A DNA stretch of 54,094 bases, from contig NZ_JAFFPK010000031.1 of the NCBI RefSeq assembly GCF_017590215.1, positions 1 to 54,094 of the forward strand. Reading direction: 5' to 3'. The number at the start of each line of letters is the position of its first letter. Within the stretch, counting starts at the first letter, position 1. Shown one piece after another: positions 44,327 through 54,094 of the stretch. The notes beneath the pieces were generated by a model, which did no database searches, was not told the origin of the DNA, and saw only the letters and a program-made list of their open reading frames with translations. The DNA is from Clostridium sp. CCUG 7971 (GTDB lineage: Bacteria; Bacillota; Clostridia; Peptostreptococcales; Peptostreptococcaceae). A program made the translations under genes and the position numbers.

Positions 44327-44369
44327 AAAAGCTTGTATATCTTAATAATAAAGATGTACGGGCTTTTAA
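44327..44369 (+). terminator. terminator after efp
   Basis: A 17-bp stem with three G-T pairs (44327-44343 with 44351-44367) and a 7-base loop ends in GGCTTTTAA. The tail is short but the stem is long. Confidence 0.75.
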
Positions 44370-44398
44370 TTATATAATAAAGAAAGAGAGGGCTACTC

Positions 44399-44821
44399 AT
44401 GAAATACTTATATGAAGAAGTTGCATATCTAAAAGGATTAGCAGAAGGATTAGAAATAAGTAATGAAACAAAAGAAGGTAAGATCATACATAAAATAGTT
44501 GAGACTTTAGAAAGTTTTGCTGATGCTATAGTAGAACTAGAAGAAGAACAAGCTGATCTTGTAGAGTATGTAGAATCTATAGATGAAGATTTAGCAGATA
44601 TAGAAGATGATATCTATGAAGATGGCGAAGAAGATGAAGACGATGATGATGAACTTAGCTTTATAGAAATGGAATGCCCAAATTGTTCTGATTTAGTAGA
44701 AATAGATGAAGAACTTTTATATGATGATGAAATAGACATTGTTTGTCCAAACTGCCAAGCTATTATATTATCATCAGAAGATGATGAATGTATATGCGAT
44801 GATTGTGATGACTGTGAATAA
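44399..44821 (+). CDS. CD1247-family acidic zinc-ribbon protein
   Basis: A 140-residue protein with a helical N-terminal domain (about 1-60; YLKGLAEGLEI), a very acidic linker (about 62-90, mostly Asp/Glu), and a C-terminal zinc-ribbon-like part with CPNC at two places, then CICDDCDDC. It matches a family named after C. difficile CD1247, of unknown function. The extra Cys/Asp-rich tail is unusual and might bind a second metal ion. It is flanked by terminators, so it is transcribed alone. Confidence 0.82.
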   Translation: MKYLYEEVAYLKGLAEGLEISNETKEGKIIHKIVETLESFADAIVELEEEQADLVEYVESIDEDLADIEDDIYEDGEEDEDDDDELSFIEMECPNCSDLVEIDEELLYDDEIDIVCPNCQAIILSSEDDECICDDCDDCE

Positions 44822-44833
44822 AATCAGATAAAT

Positions 44834-44867
44834 AAAAAGCCTATGGGATATATCTCATAGGTTTTTT
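44834..44867 (+). terminator. terminator after the CD1247-family gene
   Basis: AAAAAGCCTATG pairs with CATAGGTTTTTT (one G-T pair), extended by GGGATA/TATCTC-type pairing, followed by T-rich sequence. Confidence 0.85.
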
Positions 44868-44968
44868 GTTTATTATATAAAAACCGACTAAATACATATT
44901 TTATTTTGCAATACTTCTAGAAAAATAGTACACTATAATCTAGAGAGAATTAACTCGGAGGTAGTAGT

Positions 44969-45670
44969 ATGAAATTAAATAAAAAAATATTAAATAATAT
45001 AGATAAATTCGAAGATATTATAGATTATAAATTTGAAAATAAAGAATATATACTTGAAGCGCTTACTCATAGTTCTTATTCTAATGAAAATAAAAACTAT
45101 GACTTTAATGAAAGATTAGAATTCTTAGGAGATTCTGTACTTAGTGTAGTTGTAAGTGACTATTTATTTAAGAAAGAAAAAGATTTGCCTGAAGGAGAAC
45201 TTACTAAGCTAAGAGCGAATATAGTTTGTGAGGAGTCTCTAAGTGAAGTGGCTAATGAAATAAATCTAGGAGAGCATATACTATTAGGAAAAGGCGAGGA
45301 AGCTACTGGTGGTAGACAAAGAATATCAATATTAGCAGATGCATTTGAAGCAGTAATAGCAGCTATATACCTAGATGGTGGAATAGATAGTGCTAGAACG
45401 TTTATTTTAAAATATATGGAAAATATAATATGCGACTCTAGAAAAGGTAAAATATTTAGAGATTATAAGACTCATCTTCAAGAAGTATTACAAGGTAGAG
45501 GCGAAAGTAATATATGGTATAAATTAGTAGAGGAAAAAGGACCAGACCATAACAAAAGATTTGTTATGCAAGTTGGAAGCAATGAAGATGTGTTAGGAAC
45601 AGGCGAAGGAAAAAGCAAAAAAGAAGCAGAACAACTTGCTGCAAGAGTAGCATTAAAAAGCATAATATAG
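44969..45670 (+). CDS. rnc: ribonuclease III
   Basis: A 233-residue RNase III that cleaves double-stranded RNA in rRNA and mRNA processing. The signature NERLEFLGDSVLS is at about residues 46-58, with the second metal Asp/Glu in ADAFEAVIAAIYLDGG, and a C-terminal dsRNA-binding domain ends GEGKSKKEAEQLAA. A TATAAT at 44934-44939 may be its -10. It starts the conserved rnc-smc-ftsY group. Confidence 0.96.
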   Translation: MKLNKKILNNIDKFEDIIDYKFENKEYILEALTHSSYSNENKNYDFNERLEFLGDSVLSVVVSDYLFKKEKDLPEGELTKLRANIVCEESLSEVANEINLGEHILLGKGEEATGGRQRISILADAFEAVIAAIYLDGGIDSARTFILKYMENIICDSRKGKIFRDYKTHLQEVLQGRGESNIWYKLVEEKGPDHNKRFVMQVGSNEDVLGTGEGKSKKEAEQLAARVALKSII

Positions 45671-45703
45671 AATTTATAAAATACAGAAAGAGGATAATAC
45701 CAC

Positions 45704-46774
45704 ATGAAAAAAAGAATAATTCCTATATTTGTACCTCATAGAGGATGTCCTCACGACTGTATATTTTGCAACCAAAAGAAGATAACAGGCGTAAGCACAG
45801 ATATGACAAGTGATGATGTAAGAAATATTGTTGAAGAATATTTAACTACTATAGATAAAGATGCAAGTGTTGAAATAGCATTCTTTGGAGGTAGCTTTAC
45901 AGCTATAGATGAAGATATACAAAAGAGTTTATTATCGGTTGCCAAAGAATACGTAGATAAAGGTGTTGTTCAAGATATACGAATGTCTACAAGACCAGAT
46001 TGTATAAGTCAAGATATATTAACTATGTTAAAAGAATATAAGACAAGCATAATAGAATTAGGTGTACAATCTTTAGATGAAGACGTACTAAGAGATAGTA
46101 TAAGAGGGCATCATGCTGATGAAGTATTTGAAAGTGCAAAATTAATAAAAGAAAATGGTATACAATTAGGGTTACAAATGATGGTAGGTCTTCCATCTGA
46201 TACAGAAGAAAAATGTATAAATACAGCCAGAGAATTTATAAAGCTTAATCCTGATTGTGTTAGAATATATCCTACATTAGTAGTAAAAGAAACAGGACTT
46301 GAAAACTTATTATCTAAAAAAGAGTATAATCCATTTACTTTAGATGAAAGTATACAAATAGTTAAGAAACTACTAGCTATGTATTATGTTAATAATATAA
46401 ATGTAATAAGAGTTGGATTACAAGCAACTGATGATATACAATTAGGTAAAGCTATAGTTGATGGTCCATACCATCCAGCTTTTAGAGAACTAGTTGAAGG
46501 CGAAATGATAAAAGACTATTTAAAATCTATTGTTTTAGATTTTAAAACTGTGGATAGTGTAGTAGTAAAAACTAATAAGAAAAATGTATCTAAGATAATA
46601 GGAAATAAAAAATGTAACAGTTTATATATGAAAAATGAATTAGGTATAACTTTAAAAACGCAGGAAGAAGATATTGATATAGATAGATTAGAAATTGTAC
46701 TAGATAATCAAAAGAATATAAACGTTGATATGAAAGACATTTACAAAAGCTTATATAATATTTACAACCTTTAG
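45704..46774 (+). CDS. radical SAM protein, Elp3-like
   Basis: A 356-residue radical SAM enzyme with CPHDCIFC (CX3CX2C) near residue 15, GGSFTAID, and RPDCI...IELGVQSLD typical of Elp3/MiaB-Prmt radical SAM folds. The C-terminal region lacks the acetyltransferase domain of Elp3 as far as can be seen. This gene sits between rnc and smc in related clostridia and its reaction is not known to me. Confidence 0.85.
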   Translation: MKKRIIPIFVPHRGCPHDCIFCNQKKITGVSTDMTSDDVRNIVEEYLTTIDKDASVEIAFFGGSFTAIDEDIQKSLLSVAKEYVDKGVVQDIRMSTRPDCISQDILTMLKEYKTSIIELGVQSLDEDVLRDSIRGHHADEVFESAKLIKENGIQLGLQMMVGLPSDTEEKCINTAREFIKLNPDCVRIYPTLVVKETGLENLLSKKEYNPFTLDESIQIVKKLLAMYYVNNINVIRVGLQATDDIQLGKAIVDGPYHPAFRELVEGEMIKDYLKSIVLDFKTVDSVVVKTNKKNVSKIIGNKKCNSLYMKNELGITLKTQEEDIDIDRLEIVLDNQKNINVDMKDIYKSLYNIYNL

Positions 46775-46800
46775 TTTTATCATTGAAGGGGGAGAAAAAA

Positions 46801-49800
46801 TTGTATTTAAAACGATTAGAATTAAAAGGATTTAAATCCTTTCCTATAAAAACAGACATTATATTTAAAGAAGGTATAACTTCAATAGTAGGGCCAAATG
46901 GTAGTGGTAAAAGTAATATATCTGATGCAGTTAGATGGGTATTAGGTGAACAAAGTATAAAAAGCCTTAGAGGTGATAAGTTAGAAGATGTAATCTTTGC
47001 AGGCACTGATACTAAAAAGCCAATGAATTACTGTGAGGTTGCACTTACTATTGATAATGAAGATAATAAATTAGAATTAGACTTTAGTGAAGTAACTATA
47101 AAAAGAAGAGCTTATAGAAATGGAGAAAGTGAGTTTTTCTTAAATAATAAAAGTTGCAGATTAAAAGATATAAAAGAAATACTACTAGATACAGGTATAG
47201 GGAAAGATGGATACTCTATAATAGAACAAGGTAAGGTAGATGAAATACTTAGTAATAACCCTGTAAATAGAAGAAAAGTATTTGATGAAGCTTGTGGAAT
47301 ATCTAAATTTAGATATAAAAAGCAAGAAGCAGAAAGAAATTTGAAAAATACGAAAGAAAACCTAGAAAGAATAAATGATATATATGTAGAGATTGAAAAC
47401 CAACTTAAGCCTCTTTTTAATCAACAAGAGAAAGCTAAAAAATATATAGATCTTAGTGAAAAACTAAAAACTATAGAGGTTAATAGCTATGTAAAAGAAA
47501 TAGAAGAATTAGAAAGAGAACTAAATGAAATAACCAAACATAGTGATTTATTAGAAAAAGAATCTAGCGAAGTTGATAAACAAAAGTCTTTAATAGAAAA
47601 AAGCTTTAATGAAACTAACAAAGAAATTGAAGAGATAGATGAAAGTATAAACAAATCTCAGGAATATATTAATACAATAAAGTCGGTAATATCTCAAAAA
47701 GATGCTCAAGTAAATCTTATTAATGAAAGAATAAAAAACTGTAAAAATGAGATAGAAAGAAAATCTAGAGAAATAAGCGATATAAAAGAAAAATTAAGCA
47801 ATAATAAATTACTTATAACTGAATTAAAAGAAAAACAAACTAAAAAAGAAGAAAAAATAAAAGCTTTGACAGAAGAGATAAAGCTTATAGAAGAAAAGAA
47901 TAGCGATAAGAAAAATAAACTTGGGGATATAGGAACTAATATTGAAAATTTAAAAGATGATATAATAAACCTTTTAAATAAAAGGCAAGAATCAACTAGT
48001 AAATTATCAACATTAGTTGCTAACACAGAAAATATAAATTCTAGAACTAAAAATATCGATTTAGATATAGATGAGATAAACGTTAGTTTAAAAAATAAAA
48101 ATGAAGAATTAAGTAATTTAGAATCTTTATTTAAAGCTAAAAACGAAGAATTAAAAAGTTTGAAAATTAAAAACGAAGATGTAAATAAAGAACTAAACAG
48201 CCTAATTCAGAATAATAATGATTTAGATAGAAAAATCCAAAATAATAAATATAACTTAAATGATTATAATTCAAAACTTAATATTTATGTTGAAATGGAA
48301 AATCATAATGAAGGATTTAATAAAGGTGTAAAAGAAGTTCTTAAAAATAAAAGCTTACAAGGTATACATGGAGCTTTAGGACAAGTTGTAAATGTAGAAT
48401 CTAAATATGAAAAAGCTATAGAGTCGGCATTAGGTGCATATATGCAAAATATAATAACTGATAATGAAAATAGTGCCAAGTTTGCTATAAGTTATTTAAA
48501 GAAAAATAATTTAGGAAGAGTTACATTTTTACCTTTAAATATTATTAAATCAAACAAAATAGATGTTAGAAATATAAGATGTAATACTAAATTTATAGGG
48601 GTTGCTAGTGACTTAATATCATTTGATGAAAAATATAGAAATATATTTGAAAGTATACTAGGAAGGACTATTATAATAAGTACTATAGACGAAGGGATAA
48701 AATTTGCTAAAGAAACAGGTCATAAGTTTAAGGTTGTAACTTTAGATGGAGAAATATTAAATCCAGGGGGATCTTTAACTGGAGGAAGTTTTAGAACTAA
48801 TGGAAATATATTATCTAGAAGAAGACTTATAAATGAATATAGCGAAAAAATAGAATTAGTAAAAAAAGATATTTTATTATTAAATAATCAAAAAGAAGAA
48901 TGTATAAAATCTATATCTATAACTAAAGAAAAAGCACTTGATTTAGAAAAGAATATAAAAGAGCTTGATAAATCTATAATAATAGAAAATTCTAATATAA
49001 ATAGAGTAGATGCTGAGAGAAGTTCATTGCAAATGAGCATAGATAAATTAGAGAAAGAAAAGACTGGATTAGACTCTAACTTAAACTATACATTAGAAAA
49101 ATCTGAATTAGTTAAAGCTGAAATACTGGATATAGATAATAAGCATAAAGAACATAAAGAAAAAATAGAAATACTAAGTAAAGAACATAAGGAAGCAAGT
49201 GGCTTATATGAAAATGAAAAACTTAGATACGATGAATTAAACTTAGAACTAGTAAAATACAAACAAATACATGAATCTTTAATAAATGACATACTAAGAA
49301 TCAATAATGAAGATAAAGAACTTGAAGAAAAGTCTAAAAATTTAGATGAGTCTCTAAGAGAAGGTGAGAAAGAAACTTTTAAATTAGAAGAAGAAATAGT
49401 TATTGAAGAAACTGAAAAAGTAAGCTTAAATAAACAGTTATTTGATAATAGTAGAGGTTTAGAGAATAAAAAACTTTCTAAAGAAGGACTAAAAAGCAAG
49501 TTAGATGAATTAAACAAAGAGCTTAAATCTACAGATAGAACATATATAGAGTTAAAAGAAAGTTTATTTAAAATTCAAGGAAAACTTGAAAGACTTAAAT
49601 CAAGTCAAGAAACTTATATAAACAAGTTATTTGAAAAATATGAAATGACTGTAGTTCAAGCTAAAGAAATTAAAGATGAGAACTTAGAAATAGATAAAAA
49701 ATTACTAGAAAGCCTAAAAAGAGAAATAAGAAATTTAGGGAATGTAAATATAGATTCTATTAAAGAGTATGAAGAAGTTAAAGAAAGATATGATTTCTAC

Positions 49801-50355
49801 AGTGAACAAAAGCAAGACTTAGAACAGTCAATAGAGGCAATAGAGATTTTAATATCTGACTTAGAAGAAAATATGAAGTCAGAATTTGAGGCTAAGTTTA
49901 ATGAAATTAATGAAAACTTTAAATTCGTATATAAAAGGCTATTTGGCGGAGGCTACGGAGAACTTACTATTATAGATAAAGAAAATATATTAGAAAGTGA
50001 TATAGAAATAACCGCACAACCACCAGGAAAGAAAATGAAAAATCTAAATCTATTATCAGGTGGAGAAAAGGCACTTACTGCAATAAGTATACTATTCTCA
50101 ATACTTTTAGCTAAGCCAACTCCGTTTTGTATATTAGATGAGATAGAGGCACCATTAGATGATGCCAATATATATAGATTTGGAGAGTTTTTAAAAGAAC
50201 TAGCTAAAGATACTCAGTTTATATCTGTAACTCATAGAAGAGGTACAATGGAAGCATCTGATTACATATACGGTGTAACAATGCAAGAAAAAGCAATTTC
50301 GAAAGTATTAAGTCTAAAGCTTAAAGAAGCTCAAGAAATGACTGATATTATATAA
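46801..50355 (+). CDS. smc: chromosome segregation protein SMC
   Basis: An 1184-residue SMC with Walker A GPNGSGKSN (31-39), two long coiled coils, a hinge near residues 515-660 (GIHGALGQVVNV, GGSLTGGSF), the signature LSGGEKALTA (about 1085), and Walker B CILDEIEAPLDDAN (about 1112). With ScpA and ScpB (not in this window) it compacts and separates chromosomes. TTG 46801 is chosen because AAGGGGGAG lies 7 bases upstream. Confidence 0.97.
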   Translation: MYLKRLELKGFKSFPIKTDIIFKEGITSIVGPNGSGKSNISDAVRWVLGEQSIKSLRGDKLEDVIFAGTDTKKPMNYCEVALTIDNEDNKLELDFSEVTIKRRAYRNGESEFFLNNKSCRLKDIKEILLDTGIGKDGYSIIEQGKVDEILSNNPVNRRKVFDEACGISKFRYKKQEAERNLKNTKENLERINDIYVEIENQLKPLFNQQEKAKKYIDLSEKLKTIEVNSYVKEIEELERELNEITKHSDLLEKESSEVDKQKSLIEKSFNETNKEIEEIDESINKSQEYINTIKSVISQKDAQVNLINERIKNCKNEIERKSREISDIKEKLSNNKLLITELKEKQTKKEEKIKALTEEIKLIEEKNSDKKNKLGDIGTNIENLKDDIINLLNKRQESTSKLSTLVANTENINSRTKNIDLDIDEINVSLKNKNEELSNLESLFKAKNEELKSLKIKNEDVNKELNSLIQNNNDLDRKIQNNKYNLNDYNSKLNIYVEMENHNEGFNKGVKEVLKNKSLQGIHGALGQVVNVESKYEKAIESALGAYMQNIITDNENSAKFAISYLKKNNLGRVTFLPLNIIKSNKIDVRNIRCNTKFIGVASDLISFDEKYRNIFESILGRTIIISTIDEGIKFAKETGHKFKVVTLDGEILNPGGSLTGGSFRTNGNILSRRRLINEYSEKIELVKKDILLLNNQKEECIKSISITKEKALDLEKNIKELDKSIIIENSNINRVDAERSSLQMSIDKLEKEKTGLDSNLNYTLEKSELVKAEILDIDNKHKEHKEKIEILSKEHKEASGLYENEKLRYDELNLELVKYKQIHESLINDILRINNEDKELEEKSKNLDESLREGEKETFKLEEEIVIEETEKVSLNKQLFDNSRGLENKKLSKEGLKSKLDELNKELKSTDRTYIELKESLFKIQGKLERLKSSQETYINKLFEKYEMTVVQAKEIKDENLEIDKKLLESLKREIRNLGNVNIDSIKEYEEVKERYDFYSEQKQDLEQSIEAIEILISDLEENMKSEFEAKFNEINENFKFVYKRLFGGGYGELTIIDKENILESDIEITAQPPGKKMKNLNLLSGGEKALTAISILFSILLAKPTPFCILDEIEAPLDDANIYRFGEFLKELAKDTQFISVTHRRGTMEASDYIYGVTMQEKAISKVLSLKLKEAQEMTDII

Positions 50356-50388
50356 AACATAATAGTAAATCTATTAGGAGGTAAATAA

Positions 50389-51705
50389 GTGTTAAAAAAA
50401 TTATTTAACTTTGGAAAGAAAAAAGAAGAAAAACAAGAAGAAGTAAAAGAAGCAGAAGTTGTAACTAATGAAGATGAACAACCTCAAACTAGCAATGAAG
50501 AAAATAATACTAAAGAAGATTTAAAGCAAGAAATAAATATTGAATCTAATGAAGTTGAAGTAACTTATGAAGAAAAAGTAATTGAAACAGAAAGTACAGA
50601 AGAAAAAAAAGAAGAAGTAACTACCAAAGAAGAAAATGAAACTCTACATGAAGAAATAGCAGTAGAAGAAATGGATATTACTAAAGAACTAGATATATTA
50701 GATACAATTGAAGCTATTAATGAAGACAAAATAGAAGAAGAGATATATGAGAAAGAAGAATTAGAAATAGTAGAAGAGCCAAAAGAAAAGAAAGTTAATC
50801 TATTTGATAGATTAAAACAAGGTTTAACTAAAGCTAAGCAAGGAATAACAGATAGAATAGATGATGTATTGAAATCATATACAAAAGTAGATGAAGAATT
50901 ATTAGAAGAATTAGAAGAAATACTAATAACTGCGGACGTTGGTGTAAACACTACTATGGACATAATAGATTCCCTAAGAGATAAAATAAAGTCAAAAGGT
51001 ATTACAAATCCACTGGATGTAAGAGAAGAATTAAAAAGTGTAGTAGAAGAGATATTAACTAATGAAAACTCTACATTAGATCTAGAAACTTCTCCAACTA
51101 TAATACTTATGGTGGGTGTAAATGGTGTTGGTAAAACTACTACAATAGGAAAACTAGCAAATAGATACAAAAGAGAAGGTAAGAAAGTTTTATTAGCAGC
51201 AGGAGATACATTTAGAGCAGCAGCTATAGAACAGTTAGAAGTTTGGGCTGGAAGAAGTAATGTAGATATAATAAAGCATCAAGAAGGAGCAGATCCAGGA
51301 GCAGTAATATTTGATGCTATAAAAGCTGCAAAAGCTAGAAATGTTGACTTATTAATTTGTGATACAGCAGGAAGATTACATAATAAAACTAATCTTATGA
51401 ATGAGCTTGGAAAAGTGTTTAAAATAGTAGATAGAGAATTCCCAGAAGCTAAAAGAGAAGTTTTACTTGTAGTAGATGCTACAACAGGTCAAAATGCAGT
51501 ATCTCAAGCTAAAACATTTAAAGAAGTTGCAGATATAACAGGTATAGTTTTAACTAAGCTTGATGGAACAGCAAAAGGTGGAGTAGTTCTTGCGGTTAAG
51601 AGTGAAGTAGATGTTCCAGTTAAGCTTATAGGAGTAGGAGAAAGTGTAGAAGATTTACAAGATTTTGATGCAAAAGCATTTTCTGATGCTTTATTTGGGA
51701 AGTAA
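50389..51705 (+). CDS. ftsY: signal recognition particle receptor FtsY
   Basis: A 438-residue FtsY. A long Glu/Lys-rich acidic N-terminal region (about 10-130) precedes the NG GTPase domain, with G1 GVNGVGKTT near residue 243, DTAGRLHN and TKLDGTAKGG. It docks the SRP at the membrane. The start is GTG 50389 behind AGGAGG. The acidic region accounts for long apparent open frames on the opposite strand. Confidence 0.97.
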   Translation: MLKKLFNFGKKKEEKQEEVKEAEVVTNEDEQPQTSNEENNTKEDLKQEINIESNEVEVTYEEKVIETESTEEKKEEVTTKEENETLHEEIAVEEMDITKELDILDTIEAINEDKIEEEIYEKEELEIVEEPKEKKVNLFDRLKQGLTKAKQGITDRIDDVLKSYTKVDEELLEELEEILITADVGVNTTMDIIDSLRDKIKSKGITNPLDVREELKSVVEEILTNENSTLDLETSPTIILMVGVNGVGKTTTIGKLANRYKREGKKVLLAAGDTFRAAAIEQLEVWAGRSNVDIIKHQEGADPGAVIFDAIKAAKARNVDLLICDTAGRLHNKTNLMNELGKVFKIVDREFPEAKREVLLVVDATTGQNAVSQAKTFKEVADITGIVLTKLDGTAKGGVVLAVKSEVDVPVKLIGVGESVEDLQDFDAKAFSDALFGK

Positions 51706-51726
51706 TTAGCTTTTAAAAATTAAATG

Positions 51727-51755
51727 TTGACAAGATTGTCTATATGATATAAAAT
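51727..51755 (+). promoter_or_regulatory. sigma-A-type promoter of ylxM-ffh
   Basis: Consensus TTGACA (51727-51732), 17 bases, TAAAAT (51750-51755), located after ftsY and about 50 bases before ylxM. Confidence 0.65.
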
Positions 51756-51806
51756 ACAATGTGTAAAGTAAATAACCTTTACAGTATATCACTGGGAAGT
51801 GTAGCG

Positions 51807-52175
51807 ATGAATATAGAGAAAATGGTTGAAATTGGATTGTTATTTGAACAATATAAAGAGTTACTAACTGATAAGCAAAAAGAAATAGTATCTTTATACT
51901 ATGAAGAAGATTATTCTTTAGGTGAAATTAGTGAAAACTTAAATGTATCAAGACAAGGCGTATATGATACATTAAAGCGTTCAGAAAAAATACTAAAAGA
52001 TTATGAAGCAAAATTACAATTAGTATATAAAATTCAAGAACAGGAAAAATTCGTCAAAATTATCGTAGATAAAATTGTTGACATTAAACAAGATTTATTG
52101 CAAAATAGAGATTGTGCTAATTTAATCCCTAAGCTAGAAAATATAGAAGATGTATGTAGGGAGATGTTAAAATGA
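51807..52175 (+). CDS. ylxM: YlxM family helix-turn-helix protein
   Basis: A 122-residue DNA-binding-like protein of the YlxM/p13 family, always linked to ffh. It has sigma-70 region-4-like helix-turn-helix sequence ([32 protein letters not shown]). ATG 51807 with GGGAAG upstream is preferred to the longer reading from 51759. Stop overlaps the ffh start (ATGA), which implies coupling. In streptococci the relative is thought to modulate SRP. Confidence 0.9.
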   Translation: MNIEKMVEIGLLFEQYKELLTDKQKEIVSLYYEEDYSLGEISENLNVSRQGVYDTLKRSEKILKDYEAKLQLVYKIQEQEKFVKIIVDKIVDIKQDLLQNRDCANLIPKLENIEDVCREMLK

Positions 52176-53524
52176 TATTTGAAGGATTATCTGATAAACT
52201 ACAAGGAGCACTTGGTAAGTTAAAATCTAAAGGAAAACTTACTGAAAAAGATGTAAAAGATGCTATGAGAGAAGTTAAGCTTGCTCTTTTAGAAGCAGAC
52301 GTTAACTTCAAAGTAGTTAAAGATTTTATAAAGAAAGTTCAAGAAAGATGTGTTGGACAAGAAGTTATGGAAAGTTTAACTCCTGCACAACACGTAATTA
52401 AAATAGTTAATGAAGAGCTAACTAGCTTAATGGGTGATGTAGCAAGTAAAGTTATGATATCTCCTAAGCCACCAACAGTTATAATGATGGTTGGTCTTCA
52501 AGGAGCAGGGAAAACTACAACATCAGGTAAGCTTGGAGCATACTTTAAAAAGCAAGGAAAAAGACCATTACTTGTTGCATGTGACGTTTATAGACCAGCT
52601 GCTATAAAACAGTTACAAGTTGTTGGAGAAAAATTAGATATACCAGTATTCAACATGGGTGACAAGGAAAGTCCGATAAATATAGCTAAAGCAGGATTAA
52701 GTCATGCGCTTAAATATAACAATGACTTAGTTATTATAGATACAGCAGGTAGACTTCATATAGATGAAACTTTAATGGATGAGTTAAAATCTATAAAGTT
52801 AGAAGTTAAACCTCATGAAATACTTTTAGTTGTAGACTCAATGACAGGTCAAGATGCAGTAAATGTTGCTGAAAGCTTCAATGAAGCTCTTGGTGTAGAT
52901 GGAGTAGTACTTACTAAATTAGATGGAGATACAAGAGGTGGGGCAGCACTTTCAATAAGAGCTGTAACACAAAAACCTATAAAGTTTATAGGTATGGGTG
53001 AAAAGCTAGATGATTTAGAACCATTCCATCCAGATAGAATGGCATCTAGAATATTAGGTATGGGAGATATCCTAAGCTTAATAGAAAAAGCTCAAGAAAA
53101 TATGGACTTAGATAAAGCTAGGGAATTAGAACAAAAAATTAAGAAACAAGATCTTGATTTTGAAGATTTCCTACAACAAATGGAACAAATACAAAATATG
53201 GGTCCTCTGGATAAGATACTAGGTATGATGCCTGGTATGGGAAATATCAAAGACCAACTTGGTGATGTAGATTTAAATGGTAAGGAAATGAAAAGAACTA
53301 AAGCCATTGTACAATCTATGACAGTAGAAGAAAGAAGAAATCCAAGTATATTAAATGCTTCTAGAAAGAAAAGAATAGCTAGGGGTAGTGGATGTAGTGT
53401 TCAAGATGTAAACAGGCTGATAAAACAATTCAACGAGATGAAGAAAATGATGAAGATGTTTACAGGCTCACAAAAAAGTATGAAGAAAAGGGGCGGTTTT
53501 GCCGGACTTCCTTTCTTTAAATAA
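52172..53524 (+). CDS. ffh: signal recognition particle protein Ffh
   Basis: A 450-residue SRP GTPase. It has an N-domain, G1 GLQGAGKTT (about 108-116), [17 protein letters not shown], and a C-terminal Met-rich M domain that binds 4.5S RNA and signal sequences ([23 protein letters not shown]). Length is normal. It partners FtsY, encoded just upstream. Confidence 0.98.
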   Translation: MIFEGLSDKLQGALGKLKSKGKLTEKDVKDAMREVKLALLEADVNFKVVKDFIKKVQERCVGQEVMESLTPAQHVIKIVNEELTSLMGDVASKVMISPKPPTVIMMVGLQGAGKTTTSGKLGAYFKKQGKRPLLVACDVYRPAAIKQLQVVGEKLDIPVFNMGDKESPINIAKAGLSHALKYNNDLVIIDTAGRLHIDETLMDELKSIKLEVKPHEILLVVDSMTGQDAVNVAESFNEALGVDGVVLTKLDGDTRGGAALSIRAVTQKPIKFIGMGEKLDDLEPFHPDRMASRILGMGDILSLIEKAQENMDLDKARELEQKIKKQDLDFEDFLQQMEQIQNMGPLDKILGMMPGMGNIKDQLGDVDLNGKEMKRTKAIVQSMTVEERRNPSILNASRKKRIARGSGCSVQDVNRLIKQFNEMKKMMKMFTGSQKSMKKRGGFAGLPFFK

Positions 53525-53558
53525 ATAATAGACAAAAAAATTTTCGGAGGTGACTGTA

Positions 53559-53825
53559 ATGGCAGTTAAAATAAGATTAAAAAGAATGGGATCAAACAAG
53601 AAGCCTTTCTACAGAATAGTAGTAGCTGATTCAAGATCTCCAAGAGATGGAAAATTCATAGAAGAAATAGGATTCTACAATCCAATTTCTCAACCAAAGC
53701 AAGTTAAAATAAACGACGAGAAAGCTGTAAAGTGGTTATCAAACGGTGCTCAACCAACTGATACTGTTAAAACTTTATTAGTTAACAACGGAGTAATGGA
53801 AAAATTCGAAGCTTCTAAAAAATAA
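53559..53825 (+). CDS. rpsP: 30S ribosomal protein S16
   Basis: An 88-residue S16 with [20 protein letters not shown] at the N-terminus and [11 protein letters not shown] 53559 is chosen because CGGAGGTGA lies at 53546-53553; the upstream in-frame start would be inside this site. It follows ffh, as in most Firmicutes. Confidence 0.98.
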   Translation: MAVKIRLKRMGSNKKPFYRIVVADSRSPRDGKFIEEIGFYNPISQPKQVKINDEKAVKWLSNGAQPTDTVKTLLVNNGVMEKFEASKK

Positions 53826-53848
53826 TAATTTAATTAGGAGATGAGTAT

Positions 53849-54076
53849 ATGAAAGAGCTAGTGTTAGATATAGCTAAGGCTCTAGTCGATGATCCTGAAT
53901 CTGTAGTAGTTGAAGAGACTAAAGAAAATGATGAAATAATCTTAAAACTTAAAGTTTCTCAAGATGATATGGGGAAGGTTATCGGAAAGCAAGGCAGAAT
54001 AGCTAAAGCTATAAGAACTGTCGTAAAATCTGCTGCAAATAGAGAAAAAGTTAAAGTTTCTCTTGAGATAGTATAA
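53849..54076 (+). CDS. khpA: KH domain RNA-binding protein KhpA
   Basis: A 75-residue single KH domain with the GXXG loop in KVIGKQGRIAKAIRT. It binds RNA, usually with KhpB, and affects cell size and ribosome-related processes in other Firmicutes. It lies after rpsP; rimM would be expected next, beyond the window end. Confidence 0.94.
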   Translation: MKELVLDIAKALVDDPESVVVEETKENDEIILKLKVSQDDMGKVIGKQGRIAKAIRTVVKSAANREKVKVSLEIV

Positions 54077-54094
54077 AAGGATTAGGTATATACC

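Noticed and set aside
50565-51170. A 201-residue open frame on the - strand under ftsY
   Set aside because: It is the shadow of the Glu/Lys-rich acidic region; the product is Ser/Phe-rich low complexity with no ribosome-binding site.
1-54094. Mobile elements, CRISPR arrays, tRNA or rRNA genes
   Set aside because: I read for transposase or integrase genes (other than xerD), direct repeat arrays and cloverleaf sequences and found none.

Overview
The window is an AT-rich low-GC Gram-positive chromosome segment with every convincing gene on the + strand. Gene order (spoIIIAA-AH, xse/isp/dxs, recN-spoIVB-spo0A, steA cluster, spoIIM-xerD-deoB, mltG-udk, PBP-sigK, aro genes, efp, rnc-smc-ftsY-ffh-rpsP) and protein character point to a spore-forming member of the Peptostreptococcaceae, close to Clostridioides, Paraclostridium or Romboutsia. 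I see no tRNA, rRNA, CRISPR array, insertion sequence or prophage, and no gene-free stretch over 300 bases.

Layout. 1-5330: eight-gene spoIIIA operon for the mother-cell feeding-tube complex, with spoIIIAE split by a frameshift. 5337-14710: asp23-like gene, nusB, a TsaD-family paralogue, exonuclease VII, isoprenoid genes (ispA, dxs), a divergent PAP2 protein, tlyA and recN. 14732-18181: spoIVB, spo0A behind a consensus sigma-H promoter overlapping a Spo0A box, and a frameshifted CCA-adding enzyme. 18365-25073: envelope cluster (SteA, SteB-like, two glycosyltransferase-type enzymes, DUF3866, NUDIX), spoIIM, and a xerD that has lost several catalytic residues. 25098-28586: nucleoside salvage (deoB, purine and pyrimidine nucleoside phosphorylases). 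28673-34912: mltG, the tRNA wobble-uridine genes trmR and trhP, udk, a class B PBP and sigK. 35153-39708: two adjacent membrane PAS histidine kinases. 39765-43544: shikimate genes aroE, aroK and aroQ with four type IV pilin-like genes inserted. 43568-54076: efp behind a structured leader, a CD1247-family protein, rnc, a radical SAM enzyme, smc, ftsY, ylxM, ffh, rpsP and a KH-domain protein.

The most striking observation is the kinase pair after sigK. The first kinase has an intact ATP-binding domain but Asn at the phosphoacceptor His position. The second has an intact phosphoacceptor His but has lost the N, G1 and G2 boxes of its ATP-binding domain. Each is predicted inactive alone, but together they could form an obligate trans-phosphorylating heterodimer, perhaps feeding the Spo0A pathway. 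Secondary points are stable hairpins hiding the ribosome-binding sites of spoIIM, the PBP gene and sigK; a riboswitch-like leader before efp; a degenerate XerD; and three frameshifts (spoIIIAE, cca, a pilin gene), at least two at A-runs, which may be sequencing errors.
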